From: Verrucomicrobiaceae bacterium
Lineage (GTDB): Bacteria > Verrucomicrobiota > Verrucomicrobiia > Verrucomicrobiales > Verrucomicrobiaceae
Assembly: GCA_947463285.1 (NCBI GenBank)
Contig: CANHTV010000045.1
Coordinates: 1 to 14,442, forward strand
Direction: 5' to 3'
Length of the DNA: 14,442 bases
This document shows, piece by piece, positions 1 through 7,920 of this stretch (position 1 is its first letter; every line of letters starts with the position of its first letter). A program made the translations under genes and the position numbers. The notes below the pieces were generated by a model. It saw only the letters and a program-made list of their open reading frames with translations, was not told where the DNA came from and searched no databases.

Positions 1-687
1 CAGGTCGCTGCGCACAGCCGTCACATCAGGCAAATAAGGCGGCACCTTGATCTCATCCAGATTCTTCCCGAGGCGTGTGCCAGCGTGGAGTTCATAGGCC
101 CGGTGCGGCTCCTGAAAACCCATCCAGAAAGAAAACGGCGCTTTCTTGTCCTTTCGCTGAGCCAGGAAGGATTCAAAGTTTTTCGCGTAATCCAGCTTGC
201 CGATCCCGCTTGCTGGCGGCTGGCTTTTGTGTTCATCAAAACTGGGGCCTGCAGGATTCCGCGTCCACCCCTGCCCGCCGTGATCACCGGGGCCCCAACC
301 TTTGCCCGTCAGGCCGACAGCATAACCGGAGGCCTCAAGGAGATCGGGAAAAACGGCCCACTTATTGGGGAAGATCGAGTTATGAACTGACAGCTCCTCA
401 AGCTGCCAGGAATTCCGGCCGGTAAGGATCGACGCACGGCATGGTGAACATTTGGGATTCGATGTAAACGCGTGCTGAAACCTGACGCCCTCCTTGGCCA
501 CGCGATCTAGGTTTGGCGTCTTGACCCAGTCGCAGCCGTAAGCGCCCGCTGTGTTCCAGCTCATGTCATCGAAGATAATGAAGAGGAAATTCGGCCTGTC
601 TTCGGCTACCATCACCTGAGCGCCCCCTAGGCTGAGACAGAAAATCGCCGCTGTGCTTTTGAAGAACCCAAAAAAAACATGTTTCAT
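1..687 (-). CDS. Secreted sulfatase, N-terminal part (truncated by window edge)
   Basis: This is an arylsulfatase-superfamily hydrolase, probably of the heparan N-sulfatase (sulfamidase)-like group, which removes sulfate from polysaccharides outside the cytoplasm. The reading frame is open for 229 codons from the ATG at 687 down to base 1, so the C-terminal part lies outside the window. Residues 1-28 form a signal peptide with a likely cut after Ala28. RPNFLFIIFDDM (31-42) is the sulfatase opening strand with metal-binding Asp40 and Asp41. CSPCRASILTGR (80-91) is the sulfatase signature, with Cys80 the predicted formylglycine; the Cys (not Ser) type implies maturation by a formylglycine-generating enzyme. 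Lys129 (TGKGW) and His195 (EPHR) match other conserved positions. The sulfamidase-like subgroup is inferred from the PPYLPDVTAVRSDL stretch. It is divergent from the export operon; no SD site is visible. The family is clear, the substrate is not. Confidence 0.9.
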   Translation of the reverse strand, partial: MKHVFFGFFKSTAAIFCLSLGGAQVMVAEDRPNFLFIIFDDMSWNTAGAYGCDWVKTPNLDRVAKEGVRFQHAFTSNPKCSPCRASILTGRNSWQLEELSVHNSIFPNKWAVFPDLLEASGYAVGLTGKGWGPGDHGGQGWTRNPAGPSFDEHKSQPPASGIGKLDYAKNFESFLAQRKDKKAPFSFWMGFQEPHRAYELHAGTRLGKNLDEIKVPPYLPDVTAVRSDL

Positions 688-834
688 AACAAGATCGCAA
701 TGAACGCCAATAGGACTGTGATCATTCAGCATTCCAGACGTTAACATCAACCTCATGCGTCTTGCTTAGAGTGGTTTCGGAATTTCTTTCGACAAAGAGG
801 CATCCATAACCAATTTGGCACGTATACAACCGCG

Positions 835-3060
835 ATGCCTGCCGCCGCAGCCCCTTCGAATCCACCCCAAGACGTCCCCAATCACCTGCACTCCGACGAT
901 CATGATGCGGAGACTTTGCTGTTTTTATCTCAACTTCTAAATGGCTCCAACGAAGCAAATCGTGTGCGCCATGCAGTTGCTCAGGCCAGCAGATCAGATG
1001 GCGAATCCTTGGAAATACTTGTCCGTGCCGCAGAAATTGTAGGACTGCGCATTCAAACTTATCGGCAGTGCTTGGCTGACGCCATCTGGACAGCACGGGA
1101 CGAGCAACCCCTTTTGGTGTGGCTAGCAGGAGAAAAGCGCTGGCTGATCTTGCGCCGTCATAGCTTTTTCCGCGTGCAGATTACGCATCCCGAGCGGCCT
1201 TTGGAGTCCGAGAACATCAGCCGTAGAGAACTCGCGAAACGCCTCGGATTAAAATCCATCTCCGAGATCGTGGACCTTGGCGTCGTCAGCTTGGAGCGTC
1301 CTGCTGAGGGGCTGCGAGGTCATGAATTGGAACAACAGGCAGCCCTGTTACCTTCCTTCCATCTCCATAAACAAGATGATGATCATCACGGACATGCGTC
1401 GCCGATTCGGCGCTTCTGGGGACTGCTCCAGCCGGAAATGACAGATGTCTGGACGATCGTGGTCTTCAGCGTCATCACAGGGGTTCTCTACCTGGCTTTG
1501 CCACTGGCTGTGAGTGCCCTCGTGAGCAATCTAGCCTTCGGCAGTCAATCCGCTCCGTTTCAGCAGGCGCTGCTGTTCATCGCCCTAGCCTTGTTTGGCT
1601 GCCTGCTGCTGTATGCGCTTATCCGGGGGCTGCAATTCTATGTGGCGGAGGTGATTCAAAGACGGCTGTTTGTGCGCGTCGCTGCTGATATGGCGTATCG
1701 TCTGCCACGAGTGAAAGCCGACTCGCTGGATGGTGTCCATGCACCGGAAATGGTGAACCGCTTTCTCGATGTGGTGACGGTGCAGAAAAGCACGGCCATG
1801 CTGCTGCTAAACGGGGTGAATATCGTCCTGGGCGGCATTATCGGCCTAGTGGTGCTCGGTTTTTATCATCCGTTTCTTCTGGCCTACACGCTGCTGATCA
1901 TGAGCGTCATCCTGCTGATCGTTTTCGGCCTTGGCCGTGGAGCTGTGAACAGCAGCATTCAGGAGTCGATCAGCAAATACGCTGTAGTGAACTGGCTTGA
2001 AGAGCTAGCTCGCTACCCGAGGCTGTTTAAAGGCCCTGGGGGTTACGCCTTGGCAACAGATCGTGCAGATCATCTGGTGCGGGCTTACCTGGAGGCACGT
2101 GGCAATCACTTCCGTATCCTCATGAGACAGATCAGTGGGCTGCTCTTCCTGGAGGTGATGGCCAGCTCAGCTCTTTTGATTGTCGGCGGTGGATTGGTTC
2201 TCAGCAGTCAGCTGACACTAGGACAGCTCGTGGCAGCGGAGCTGATCGTGAGCGCCATTGTCGCTTCAATCTCGAAACTCGGTAAGCAGTTTGAAGCCTG
2301 GTATGATGCCCTTGCCGCCGTGGATAAGCTTGGCCACCTGGTGGACTTGGAGATCGAGAGCGAAGACGGTGACTTCCCAGCCCCAGCTGGAAAAGGCGCA
2401 GCGGTCAGTGTGCAGAAAGTAGGCTTCTGCTACCCCGATGGTCACGAAGTCTTCAATCAGGTGAGTTTTGACATCCCAGCAGGCGGGCGAGTGGCTCTGA
2501 TGGGCGCCCAAGGCAGTGGTTGCAGCACCTTCCTTGATCTTTTGTTAGGCCTTCGCTACCCGACATCCGGCCACATCAGCTTGGACAACTTCGATCTGCG
2601 CTCCTGGTATCTGGAAGAACTAAGATCCAATGTGATGCTGGTCCGCACGGAGGACATTGTGAACGGCACTATCGCTGAAAACATCCGGCTCGGCAGGCCC
2701 GGAGTTGGACTCGATGAAGTTCACCAAGCGCTGCGACTGGCAGGTCTGCTGGAAGATGTCCTGGCGATGCCGCTGGGGATGCACACGCCTCTGGTCACGG
2801 GAGGACTCCCCCTCTCCAGCCGCCAACGCACCAGATTATTGCTGGCTCGGGCACTTGTGTTAAAGCCACGTCTGCTACTGCTGGACGACGTCTTTGATGG
2901 TATGGATGAAAAGAGCATGGATGAGCTGACCTCCATGCTGCTCTCCCAAAAGCTGCCATGGACAGTCATCATCGCCACGCGTGATCCCCTGGTCGCCGCA
3001 AAATGTGACCAACGGGTGGATCTGGATGACCCAGCCTGCCACACCTCCGTGAAACCATGA
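835..3060 (+). CDS. ABC exporter (type I secretion-like) with C39-like N-terminus and degenerate ATPase motifs
   Basis: This 741-residue protein is a fused membrane/ATPase exporter of the inner membrane. Residues about 28-140 resemble a C39 peptidase domain (LVRAAEIVGLRI, then a strand-rich part and SRRELAKRLGL) but lack the catalytic Cys and His, as in the C39-like domain of HlyB; this is my inference. A His/Asp-rich linker follows (176-187). Six hydrophobic segments lie near 206-230, 244-266, 323-343, 346-369, 434-458 and 463-483. The nucleotide-binding domain (about 530-735) is recognisable but altered: Walker A reads GAQGSGCST (557-565) with Cys563 for Lys, the Q-loop has Arg604 for Gln, the signature is LSSRQ (660-664), Walker B is LLLLDDVFDGMD with Asp685 for Glu, and Arg716 stands for the switch His. 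The frame is otherwise undamaged. The stop overlaps the next start. No SD precedes the ATG at 835, so the exact start is uncertain. Confidence 0.88.
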   Translation: MPAAAAPSNPPQDVPNHLHSDDHDAETLLFLSQLLNGSNEANRVRHAVAQASRSDGESLEILVRAAEIVGLRIQTYRQCLADAIWTARDEQPLLVWLAGEKRWLILRRHSFFRVQITHPERPLESENISRRELAKRLGLKSISEIVDLGVVSLERPAEGLRGHELEQQAALLPSFHLHKQDDDHHGHASPIRRFWGLLQPEMTDVWTIVVFSVITGVLYLALPLAVSALVSNLAFGSQSAPFQQALLFIALALFGCLLLYALIRGLQFYVAEVIQRRLFVRVAADMAYRLPRVKADSLDGVHAPEMVNRFLDVVTVQKSTAMLLLNGVNIVLGGIIGLVVLGFYHPFLLAYTLLIMSVILLIVFGLGRGAVNSSIQESISKYAVVNWLEELARYPRLFKGPGGYALATDRADHLVRAYLEARGNHFRILMRQISGLLFLEVMASSALLIVGGGLVLSSQLTLGQLVAAELIVSAIVASISKLGKQFEAWYDALAAVDKLGHLVDLEIESEDGDFPAPAGKGAAVSVQKVGFCYPDGHEVFNQVSFDIPAGGRVALMGAQGSGCSTFLDLLLGLRYPTSGHISLDNFDLRSWYLEELRSNVMLVRTEDIVNGTIAENIRLGRPGVGLDEVHQALRLAGLLEDVLAMPLGMHTPLVTGGLPLSSRQRTRLLLARALVLKPRLLLLDDVFDGMDEKSMDELTSMLLSQKLPWTVIIATRDPLVAAKCDQRVDLDDPACHTSVKP

Positions 3061-4349
3061 CCTCCACAGCCGTGAATTCATCTCCCTTTGATCTGAAAGG
3101 CAATCTACCTGCACTGACGCGGGCAGGCTCCTCACGACTGCCTCGGCTGCTCGCTCGGGTGCTGTCACTGCTGTTCGTCCTTTTCATCCTGGCGATCTGG
3201 TTTCTGCCCTGGCAGCAATCGGTGAGTGGAGCGGGAAAGGTCATTGCCTTTGATCCACTAGACCGACGCATCAACGTCGAAGCCCCCGTGGCGGGACAAG
3301 TGCGCAAGCTGCATGTGATGGAAGGGCAACGGGTGAAAAAAGGCGACCTGATCGTCGAGATCCAGGACAACGATCCCAACCTGCTGGCCAACTTACGCAG
3401 TCAACGTGATGCCCTCATAGCCCGCCGTGCTGCGGCGGCTCAGCGTGTGGATGATCTGGAACTGCAAGTCGTGCAACAAGAGCAGGCCAAAGGCCAGGCT
3501 CTGGATGCGGCTCGGCAGCGTGTCGCGGCTGAAAAAATCACCGCTGAAACGGCCATCTTGAATTACAACCGCACCCGCGAACTCAAAGAGCCCGGCCTTG
3601 TTTCCCAGCGAGACTACGAACTGGCCAAGCAGATCCGTGAAAGTGCTGACGCCAACTACGCCGCCGCTGAGGCTAACCTGAAGCGTACTGAAAATGAGTT
3701 TAGTGCCACTATCTCAGGCATCCGCGCCCAAAAAGGCACGGCGCAGGCTGACCTCGCCTCCGCTGGACGTGACATCACCACGATCGACATCCAGATCAGC
3801 CAAAACCAACGTCAGGTAGTGGAGTCTCCTCGTGATGGCATCGTTCTCAGCGTCCAGGCCACCGATGGCACCTATCTGCGCCCCGGATCTGCAGTGTGCG
3901 TGATCATTCCAGAAACCGACAGTCGCTTTGTGGAAATGCTGCTGGATGGCAATGACATGCCGCTCATTCGCCCACGCCATACGGAGGCTGACGGCAGCAT
4001 CACCCGAGGCAGCGAGGTGCGTCTTCAGTTTGAAGGCTGGCCTGCCATTCAGTTCGTCGGTTGGCCGAGCGTGGCCGTCGGCACCTTCGGCGGCGAGGTC
4101 GTGTTCGTCGATGCCGCCGATGACGGCAAAGGCAGCTTTCGCATCGTCGTCGCACCAAAGCCTGACACCACCTTTCGCAACGGCATTGCCGAAGAAGTCC
4201 CCTGGCCCGGCAATCGCTGGCTCAGACAAGGCGTGCGGGCAAACGGCTGGGTGCTGCTCCAGCAGGTGCCGCTTTGGAAAGAAATCTGGCGTCAGATCAA
4301 TGGCTTCCCACCCGTGGTCTCAGACAAAGAACCTGATGCGAAAAAATGA
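3057..4349 (+). CDS. HlyD-family periplasmic adaptor (membrane fusion protein)
   Basis: This 430-residue adaptor is anchored in the inner membrane and would bridge the ABC exporter to the outer membrane channel. It has a cytoplasmic N-terminus of about 30 residues and one membrane helix (31-50). The first lipoyl half-motif is at 73-103 (EAPVAGQVRKL...GQRVKKGDLIVEI). A long Ala/Gln/Glu/Arg-rich coiled coil runs over about 108-250, and the second lipoyl half is at about 251-285 (VESPRDGIVLSV...LRPGSAVCVI). A beta-barrel-like C-terminus follows. This is the full HlyD/EmrA architecture at the usual length. The start ATG lies in the ATGA overlap with the exporter stop, indicating translational coupling, and its own stop overlaps the next start in the same way. 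The family is secure; the exported substrate cannot be read from the sequence. Confidence 0.93.
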   Translation: MTSTAVNSSPFDLKGNLPALTRAGSSRLPRLLARVLSLLFVLFILAIWFLPWQQSVSGAGKVIAFDPLDRRINVEAPVAGQVRKLHVMEGQRVKKGDLIVEIQDNDPNLLANLRSQRDALIARRAAAAQRVDDLELQVVQQEQAKGQALDAARQRVAAEKITAETAILNYNRTRELKEPGLVSQRDYELAKQIRESADANYAAAEANLKRTENEFSATISGIRAQKGTAQADLASAGRDITTIDIQISQNQRQVVESPRDGIVLSVQATDGTYLRPGSAVCVIIPETDSRFVEMLLDGNDMPLIRPRHTEADGSITRGSEVRLQFEGWPAIQFVGWPSVAVGTFGGEVVFVDAADDGKGSFRIVVAPKPDTTFRNGIAEEVPWPGNRWLRQGVRANGWVLLQQVPLWKEIWRQINGFPPVVSDKEPDAKK

Positions 4350-5779
4350 TCCGCCGCACTACCAAATGCCGTCTTTTTTTCCGGCTTGCATTCAGACTCG
4401 TTCCATTGCTGGGCACGACGCTATCTGCGCTTGAGCCCATCACTCACAGCGCGGTTATTCACTCAGTCACCTCGCAGTATCCGCCTTATCTCATGGCGCT
4501 CATCGAGCGAGACATCGCCGCTGGCAGATTGCGTCAGGCCCAGGGTTCCTTTGACTTGAGCTTTCTGGCCAAGGGATCATTCAATCCCACGGGTTATTAC
4601 GATGGCAGCAATGGTGATTTCATTTTCGACCAACCCCTGCCCTTCTGGGGAGGCAATGTATTCGCTGGATACAAAATCAGCAGCGGCTCACTCGCAGATT
4701 ATGATAAAAACCGCACGCTGCTAGATGGTGAACTGCGCGCCGGACTACGTGTCAATTTGCTGCGAGATGGCCCCATCGACTCACGCCGGGCCGCCCTCTG
4801 GAAGGCTCGCTTGGATCAAGAAATCGCTGATCCATTCATCCAGCGACAACATCTGGACATCATTCGTTCCGCCACCCGTGCCTATTACAACTGGCTGGCC
4901 ATGGGCAAGCGCTACAATGTCTCTGAAAACCTGCTTCGCATTGCCAAAGACCGTGAAATAGCCATCGCGGAACTCGTCGAGAAAGGTCAGGTCGCCCCTA
5001 TCGTCAAAGTGGACAACGAGCGCCTTGTCATCAGCCGTCAGCTAAATCTCGTGCAGGCCAGACGACGCTTCGAGGCCGCCGCCATTGAGCTCTCACTGTT
5101 TTACCGAGATGAACGTGACGAACCTCGGATCATCACTCGTGACCACCTGCCCGCCCTGTTCCCCAAAACCAGCCCTGTGAGCGACAATGAGGTCGGATCA
5201 GCCATCAGTCAGTCCTTCGTCAAACGTCCAGAACTGCGCCGCATTGGTCTCGTCATGGAGAAGCTCGGTATCGACCAAAAACTCGCTAAAAACGCCCTGC
5301 TGCCCAACCTGGATCTCACCGCCAGTGTCAGCGAAAACCTCGGCCCAGGCCCCTACAAAGACCGCAAGGAAACCGAAACGAGCGTCGGCATTGAATTGAA
5401 AGTACCTCTGCAACGTAACGAAGCCAAAGGACGGCTGCAAACCATCAGCGCCGAACTCGAGCGACTCACGGCCGATGCCAAGTTCGCCCGCGAACGCATC
5501 GTCGCCGAAATCCGCGATGCCTACTCCGCGATCAAAGCGGCGCATGAACAAATCAGCCAGACGAAGCGGAACGTCGAGTTGGCGGTGCAGCTAGAACAAG
5601 CCGAGAGCAAACGCTTCGAGCAAGGAGCCACCGATCTCTTTGCCCTTCAGATCCGCGAGCAAGCCACCTTTGACGGCAGACTGCTAGAAATCGACGCCCA
5701 GGCCGAGTTTTTCCGAGCCCAGGCTGACTACGAGGCCGCCACAGCTCAGAAGACCATACTGGCCGTGCCTACGAGGTGA
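4346..5779 (+). CDS. TolC-type outer membrane efflux protein
   Basis: This 477-residue protein is predicted to be the trimeric outer membrane channel of the export complex. A basic N-terminus and hydrophobic stretch form a signal peptide with a likely cut near Ala28 (TTLSALE). The rest is mainly long amphipathic helices in two similar halves (about 40-240 and 270-470), as in outer membrane efflux (OEP) proteins. The second half ends in a long heptad-rich region (GRLQTISAELERLTADAKF, then ERIVAEIRDAYSAIKAAHEQ) and a family-typical QAEFFRAQADYEAAT segment. Length is normal for the family. The start is set by the ATGA overlap with the adaptor stop, so exporter, adaptor and channel are probably made together. 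A run of seven T lies in the signal-peptide codons (4374-4380). No terminator hairpin was seen after the stop. Confidence 0.9.
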   Translation: MIRRTTKCRLFFRLAFRLVPLLGTTLSALEPITHSAVIHSVTSQYPPYLMALIERDIAAGRLRQAQGSFDLSFLAKGSFNPTGYYDGSNGDFIFDQPLPFWGGNVFAGYKISSGSLADYDKNRTLLDGELRAGLRVNLLRDGPIDSRRAALWKARLDQEIADPFIQRQHLDIIRSATRAYYNWLAMGKRYNVSENLLRIAKDREIAIAELVEKGQVAPIVKVDNERLVISRQLNLVQARRRFEAAAIELSLFYRDERDEPRIITRDHLPALFPKTSPVSDNEVGSAISQSFVKRPELRRIGLVMEKLGIDQKLAKNALLPNLDLTASVSENLGPGPYKDRKETETSVGIELKVPLQRNEAKGRLQTISAELERLTADAKFARERIVAEIRDAYSAIKAAHEQISQTKRNVELAVQLEQAESKRFEQGATDLFALQIREQATFDGRLLEIDAQAEFFRAQADYEAATAQKTILAVPTR

Positions 5780-5871
5780 TCTCATAGACAATCACACATT
5801 TCACACAAGATCGGAGTTATTCATTGACGCTCATGCCAATGGCTCGCTAAAACGGTGAATCGTCTCCAACC

Positions 5872-6210
5872 ATGCCGTACGGTTTTGCCATCACTGCCAT
5901 CTTATCATTAGCGCTGAGTATCATTTGTCTGCGCGTATCCAGCGACGCTAAATTTTGGCGGCTGCGCTGGATGGATTTACTCGGTGTGATGGATGTGGAA
6001 CATGACCGTGATCTTCGGAAAATGCAGGAGCGTCAAATGGCTTCGATCAGCCTTATACTTTTTGTCCTATTCACCGCAGTATCCATTAGTTGCAGCTACT
6101 GGACCTTTGATGAAATCCGCGAAAGTCGTCGTGAAAAAAGCTCCTTCGAAAATGAAATCGACATGGCTCGAAAAGAGATTGAAGGGGTGCGCCTGAAAAT
6201 CCGACGGTGA
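5872..6210 (+). CDS. Small two-helix membrane protein of unknown function
   Basis: I do not recognise this 112-residue protein. It has two hydrophobic helices (about 3-22 and 57-77). The 35-residue loop between them is rich in Arg/Asp/Glu, and the C-terminal tail (about 80-112) is strongly charged and probably coiled coil (REKSSFENEIDMARKEIEG). It begins 92 bases after the channel gene on the same strand and ends 72 bases before the dihydroorotase, so it may be the last member of the export operon or an independent gene. No SD is seen before the ATG at 5872, and no overlapping frame has a better protein. The balanced hydrophobic/charged pattern favours a real gene, but there is no family support. 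Confidence 0.6.
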   Translation: MPYGFAITAILSLALSIICLRVSSDAKFWRLRWMDLLGVMDVEHDRDLRKMQERQMASISLILFVLFTAVSISCSYWTFDEIRESRREKSSFENEIDMARKEIEGVRLKIRR

Positions 6211-6282
6211 GATCAACTTCAGGCTTTCTGATGCCGCGACTTGCCTCAGCGCCAGTGCGCGACATCATGCGGAATTCACTTC

Positions 6283-7563
6283 ATGAAACGCCTTTACCGC
6301 CACGCTCAGATCGCCTCCGAAGATAGCCCGCAATTGACGCATGCAGATGTGCTCGTCGAAGGAGATCGTATCATCGCTGTAGCCACGGAGATCACCGAGG
6401 TGAATGATTGCATCACCATCGACTGCACCGGACGCATCCTTCTACCCGGTCTCTTTGACATTCATGTACATGCTCGTGAGCCCGGACAGGAAGACAAAGA
6501 AAACATCGCCACCTGCGCTGAGGCCGCCATCAACGGCGGTGTCACAGGTTTTGTCATGATGCCCAACACCAGCCCGGCCATCGACAATGCGGGCGTGGTC
6601 CGCACCGTCCTCGAAAGCGCCCGCCGCACTCGCATTGGAGCCAGCATTTACACCACCGGAGCCATCACCAAAGGCCGTAAAGGCGAGGAACTCGCAGGCA
6701 TCGCAGGCATGAAAGCAGCTGGTTGTGTGATGCTCACGGACGATGGCTTTCCCGTGGATAATCCCCAGGTGCTGCGCCGGGCCATGGAGTATGCCCGTGA
6801 TTATGATCTGCCCCTGGCAAGCCATTGTGAGGTCAAGGAACTCAGCGGCAAAGGCTGCATGCATGAGGGAAAAATCAGCTATTCACTCGGTCTGCCTGGC
6901 ATCCCCAACATCAGCGAGGAAATCTGTATCTCACGGGACATCCGGCTGGCTGAATACACGGGAGTGCATCTCAACATCCAGCACGTCACCACCGCGGAAG
7001 GCATGAGAACGATCAAGCGCGCCAAGGACCGAGGCATCCGCGTGACCTGTGAGATCGCCCCGCATCATCTCATGTTCAGCCATGAAGACATCGGTGACTA
7101 CGATACGCATTACAAAATGAATCCGCCTCTGCGTACGAAGGAGGACAATCAAGCCCTGCTTCAAGGCTTGATCGACGGCTGGTTCGACGTCATCGCCACC
7201 GATCACGCCCCGCACACGCCGTTTGAAAAAAACCAGGACTTCGCCAGTGCGCCTTTCGGCATCACTGGTCTGGAGACAGCGCTGCCAAGCCTTTATGATC
7301 GCTTTATTTCCAAGGGAATCCTGAGCTGGGATGTGATCGTCAAACGCTACTCTGCCGAGCCACGTCGGATGATGAAACTCGCGACCGTACCGATTAAAGA
7401 AGGCAGCGTCGCTGAGTTCATTCTCTTCAATCCAGACCGCCAAACCACCTTCAGCCGTGACTTCATGAAGTCGAAAAGCATCAATACACCTTTCCTCGAC
7501 CAAACGCTCCAAGGCATGATCGAGCGCGTCATTTATCGCGGTGAAGAACTCCTAGCCCGATAA
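6283..7563 (+). CDS. pyrC: Dihydroorotase, class I
   Basis: This 426-residue cytoplasmic enzyme of the amidohydrolase superfamily closes carbamoyl-aspartate to dihydroorotate, the third step of pyrimidine synthesis. Class I marks are all present: metal-binding His61 and His63 in DIHVHAREPG (59-68), MPNTSPAID, Asp153 in TDDG (bridging position), His181 in SHCE, His234 in QHVTT, Asp307 in ATDHAPH (305-311), and the substrate-binding NPPLRTKED and APFGITGLETALP segments. No active-site residue is missing, so this is the catalytic form, not the inactive PyrX paralogue. I chose the ATG at 6283, preceded by a short GGA at 8-9 bases, over an upstream in-frame TTG at 6241 that adds 14 residues without family character. 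It is on the same strand as the export genes, but pathway logic does not connect them. The stop lies three bases from the convergent YkgJ-like gene. Confidence 0.95.
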   Translation: MKRLYRHAQIASEDSPQLTHADVLVEGDRIIAVATEITEVNDCITIDCTGRILLPGLFDIHVHAREPGQEDKENIATCAEAAINGGVTGFVMMPNTSPAIDNAGVVRTVLESARRTRIGASIYTTGAITKGRKGEELAGIAGMKAAGCVMLTDDGFPVDNPQVLRRAMEYARDYDLPLASHCEVKELSGKGCMHEGKISYSLGLPGIPNISEEICISRDIRLAEYTGVHLNIQHVTTAEGMRTIKRAKDRGIRVTCEIAPHHLMFSHEDIGDYDTHYKMNPPLRTKEDNQALLQGLIDGWFDVIATDHAPHTPFEKNQDFASAPFGITGLETALPSLYDRFISKGILSWDVIVKRYSAEPRRMMKLATVPIKEGSVAEFILFNPDRQTTFSRDFMKSKSINTPFLDQTLQGMIERVIYRGEELLAR

Positions 7564-7566
7564 GGC

Positions 7567-7920
7567 TCAAACGGCAGCCACTTCCACAGCCTCACACTTC
7601 TCACGCCAACCGGGAAAGCTCCAGACATTCGGGAAACCCGAGCACTGGATGGGTTTCACGGACTGAATCAGGCAGGTGTTCACGCCCTCCAGAAACAAGC
7701 ATTCACCATTCGGCTTGTCGATGATCGATAGGCCGGTGCGATTGGCATTAAGACGGGTGCAATTTTCCATGAATTCCGCTTCTTCGCGTCCCAGGTAGCT
7801 CGCGATCTTGATCACCTCTTCTGAAGTCACATTCACATCGCCCGGCCAGCGGCAGCAATTCCCACAACGCACGCATTGATAGTAGGGCTTGGCATCAGCG
7901 GAAGGCGGAGTTTCTGACAT
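7567..7920 (-). CDS. YkgJ-like cysteine-cluster protein (putative Zn/Fe-binding)
   Basis: This 117-residue protein has the hallmark N-terminal CVRCGNCCRW cluster (Cys16, 19, 22, 23). Further cysteines are at 54, 74, 83, 93 and 109, including the CLIQSVKPIQCSGFP segment typical of the YkgJ/UPF0153 family. These proteins are predicted to chelate zinc or an iron-sulfur centre; no reaction is established, so none is given. Length is normal for the compact members of the family. The start at 7920 leaves only 15 residues before the first cysteine, and the next Met (51) lies inside the domain, so the start is well placed. Its stop faces the dihydroorotase stop at 3 bases, and its ATG overlaps the ATG of the divergent gene. 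Confidence 0.85.
   Translation of the reverse strand: MSETPPSADAKPYYQCVRCGNCCRWPGDVNVTSEEVIKIASYLGREEAEFMENCTRLNANRTGLSIIDKPNGECLFLEGVNTCLIQSVKPIQCSGFPNVWSFPGWREKCEAVEVAAV
7907..7910 (+). promoter_or_regulatory. Shine-Dalgarno site deciding the 7919 start
   Basis: GGCGGAG ending at 7910, eight bases before the ATG at 7919, is one of the few clear ribosome sites in the window. It lies inside the coding region of the divergent YkgJ-like gene and fixes the start of the 248-residue protein so that the two start codons share CATG. Confidence 0.6.

Noticed and set aside
75..425. Plus-strand open frames opposite the sulfatase
   Set aside because: They are shadows of the minus-strand sulfatase frame, which carries the signal peptide and the CSPCR signature.
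3928..4434. Plus-strand 168-codon frame across the adaptor/channel junction
   Set aside because: It overlaps the HlyD-type gene in another frame, has Ser/Cys/Arg-rich composition typical of a shadow and contradicts the ATGA-coupled layout.
5824..5852. TTGACG followed 17 bases later by CTAAAA as a promoter for the small membrane gene
   Set aside because: The -35 is good, but the -10 matches the consensus at only two positions.
6241..6282. TTG at 6241 as the dihydroorotase start
   Set aside because: The extra 14 residues do not resemble the family N-terminus; the ATG at 6283 gives the usual length.
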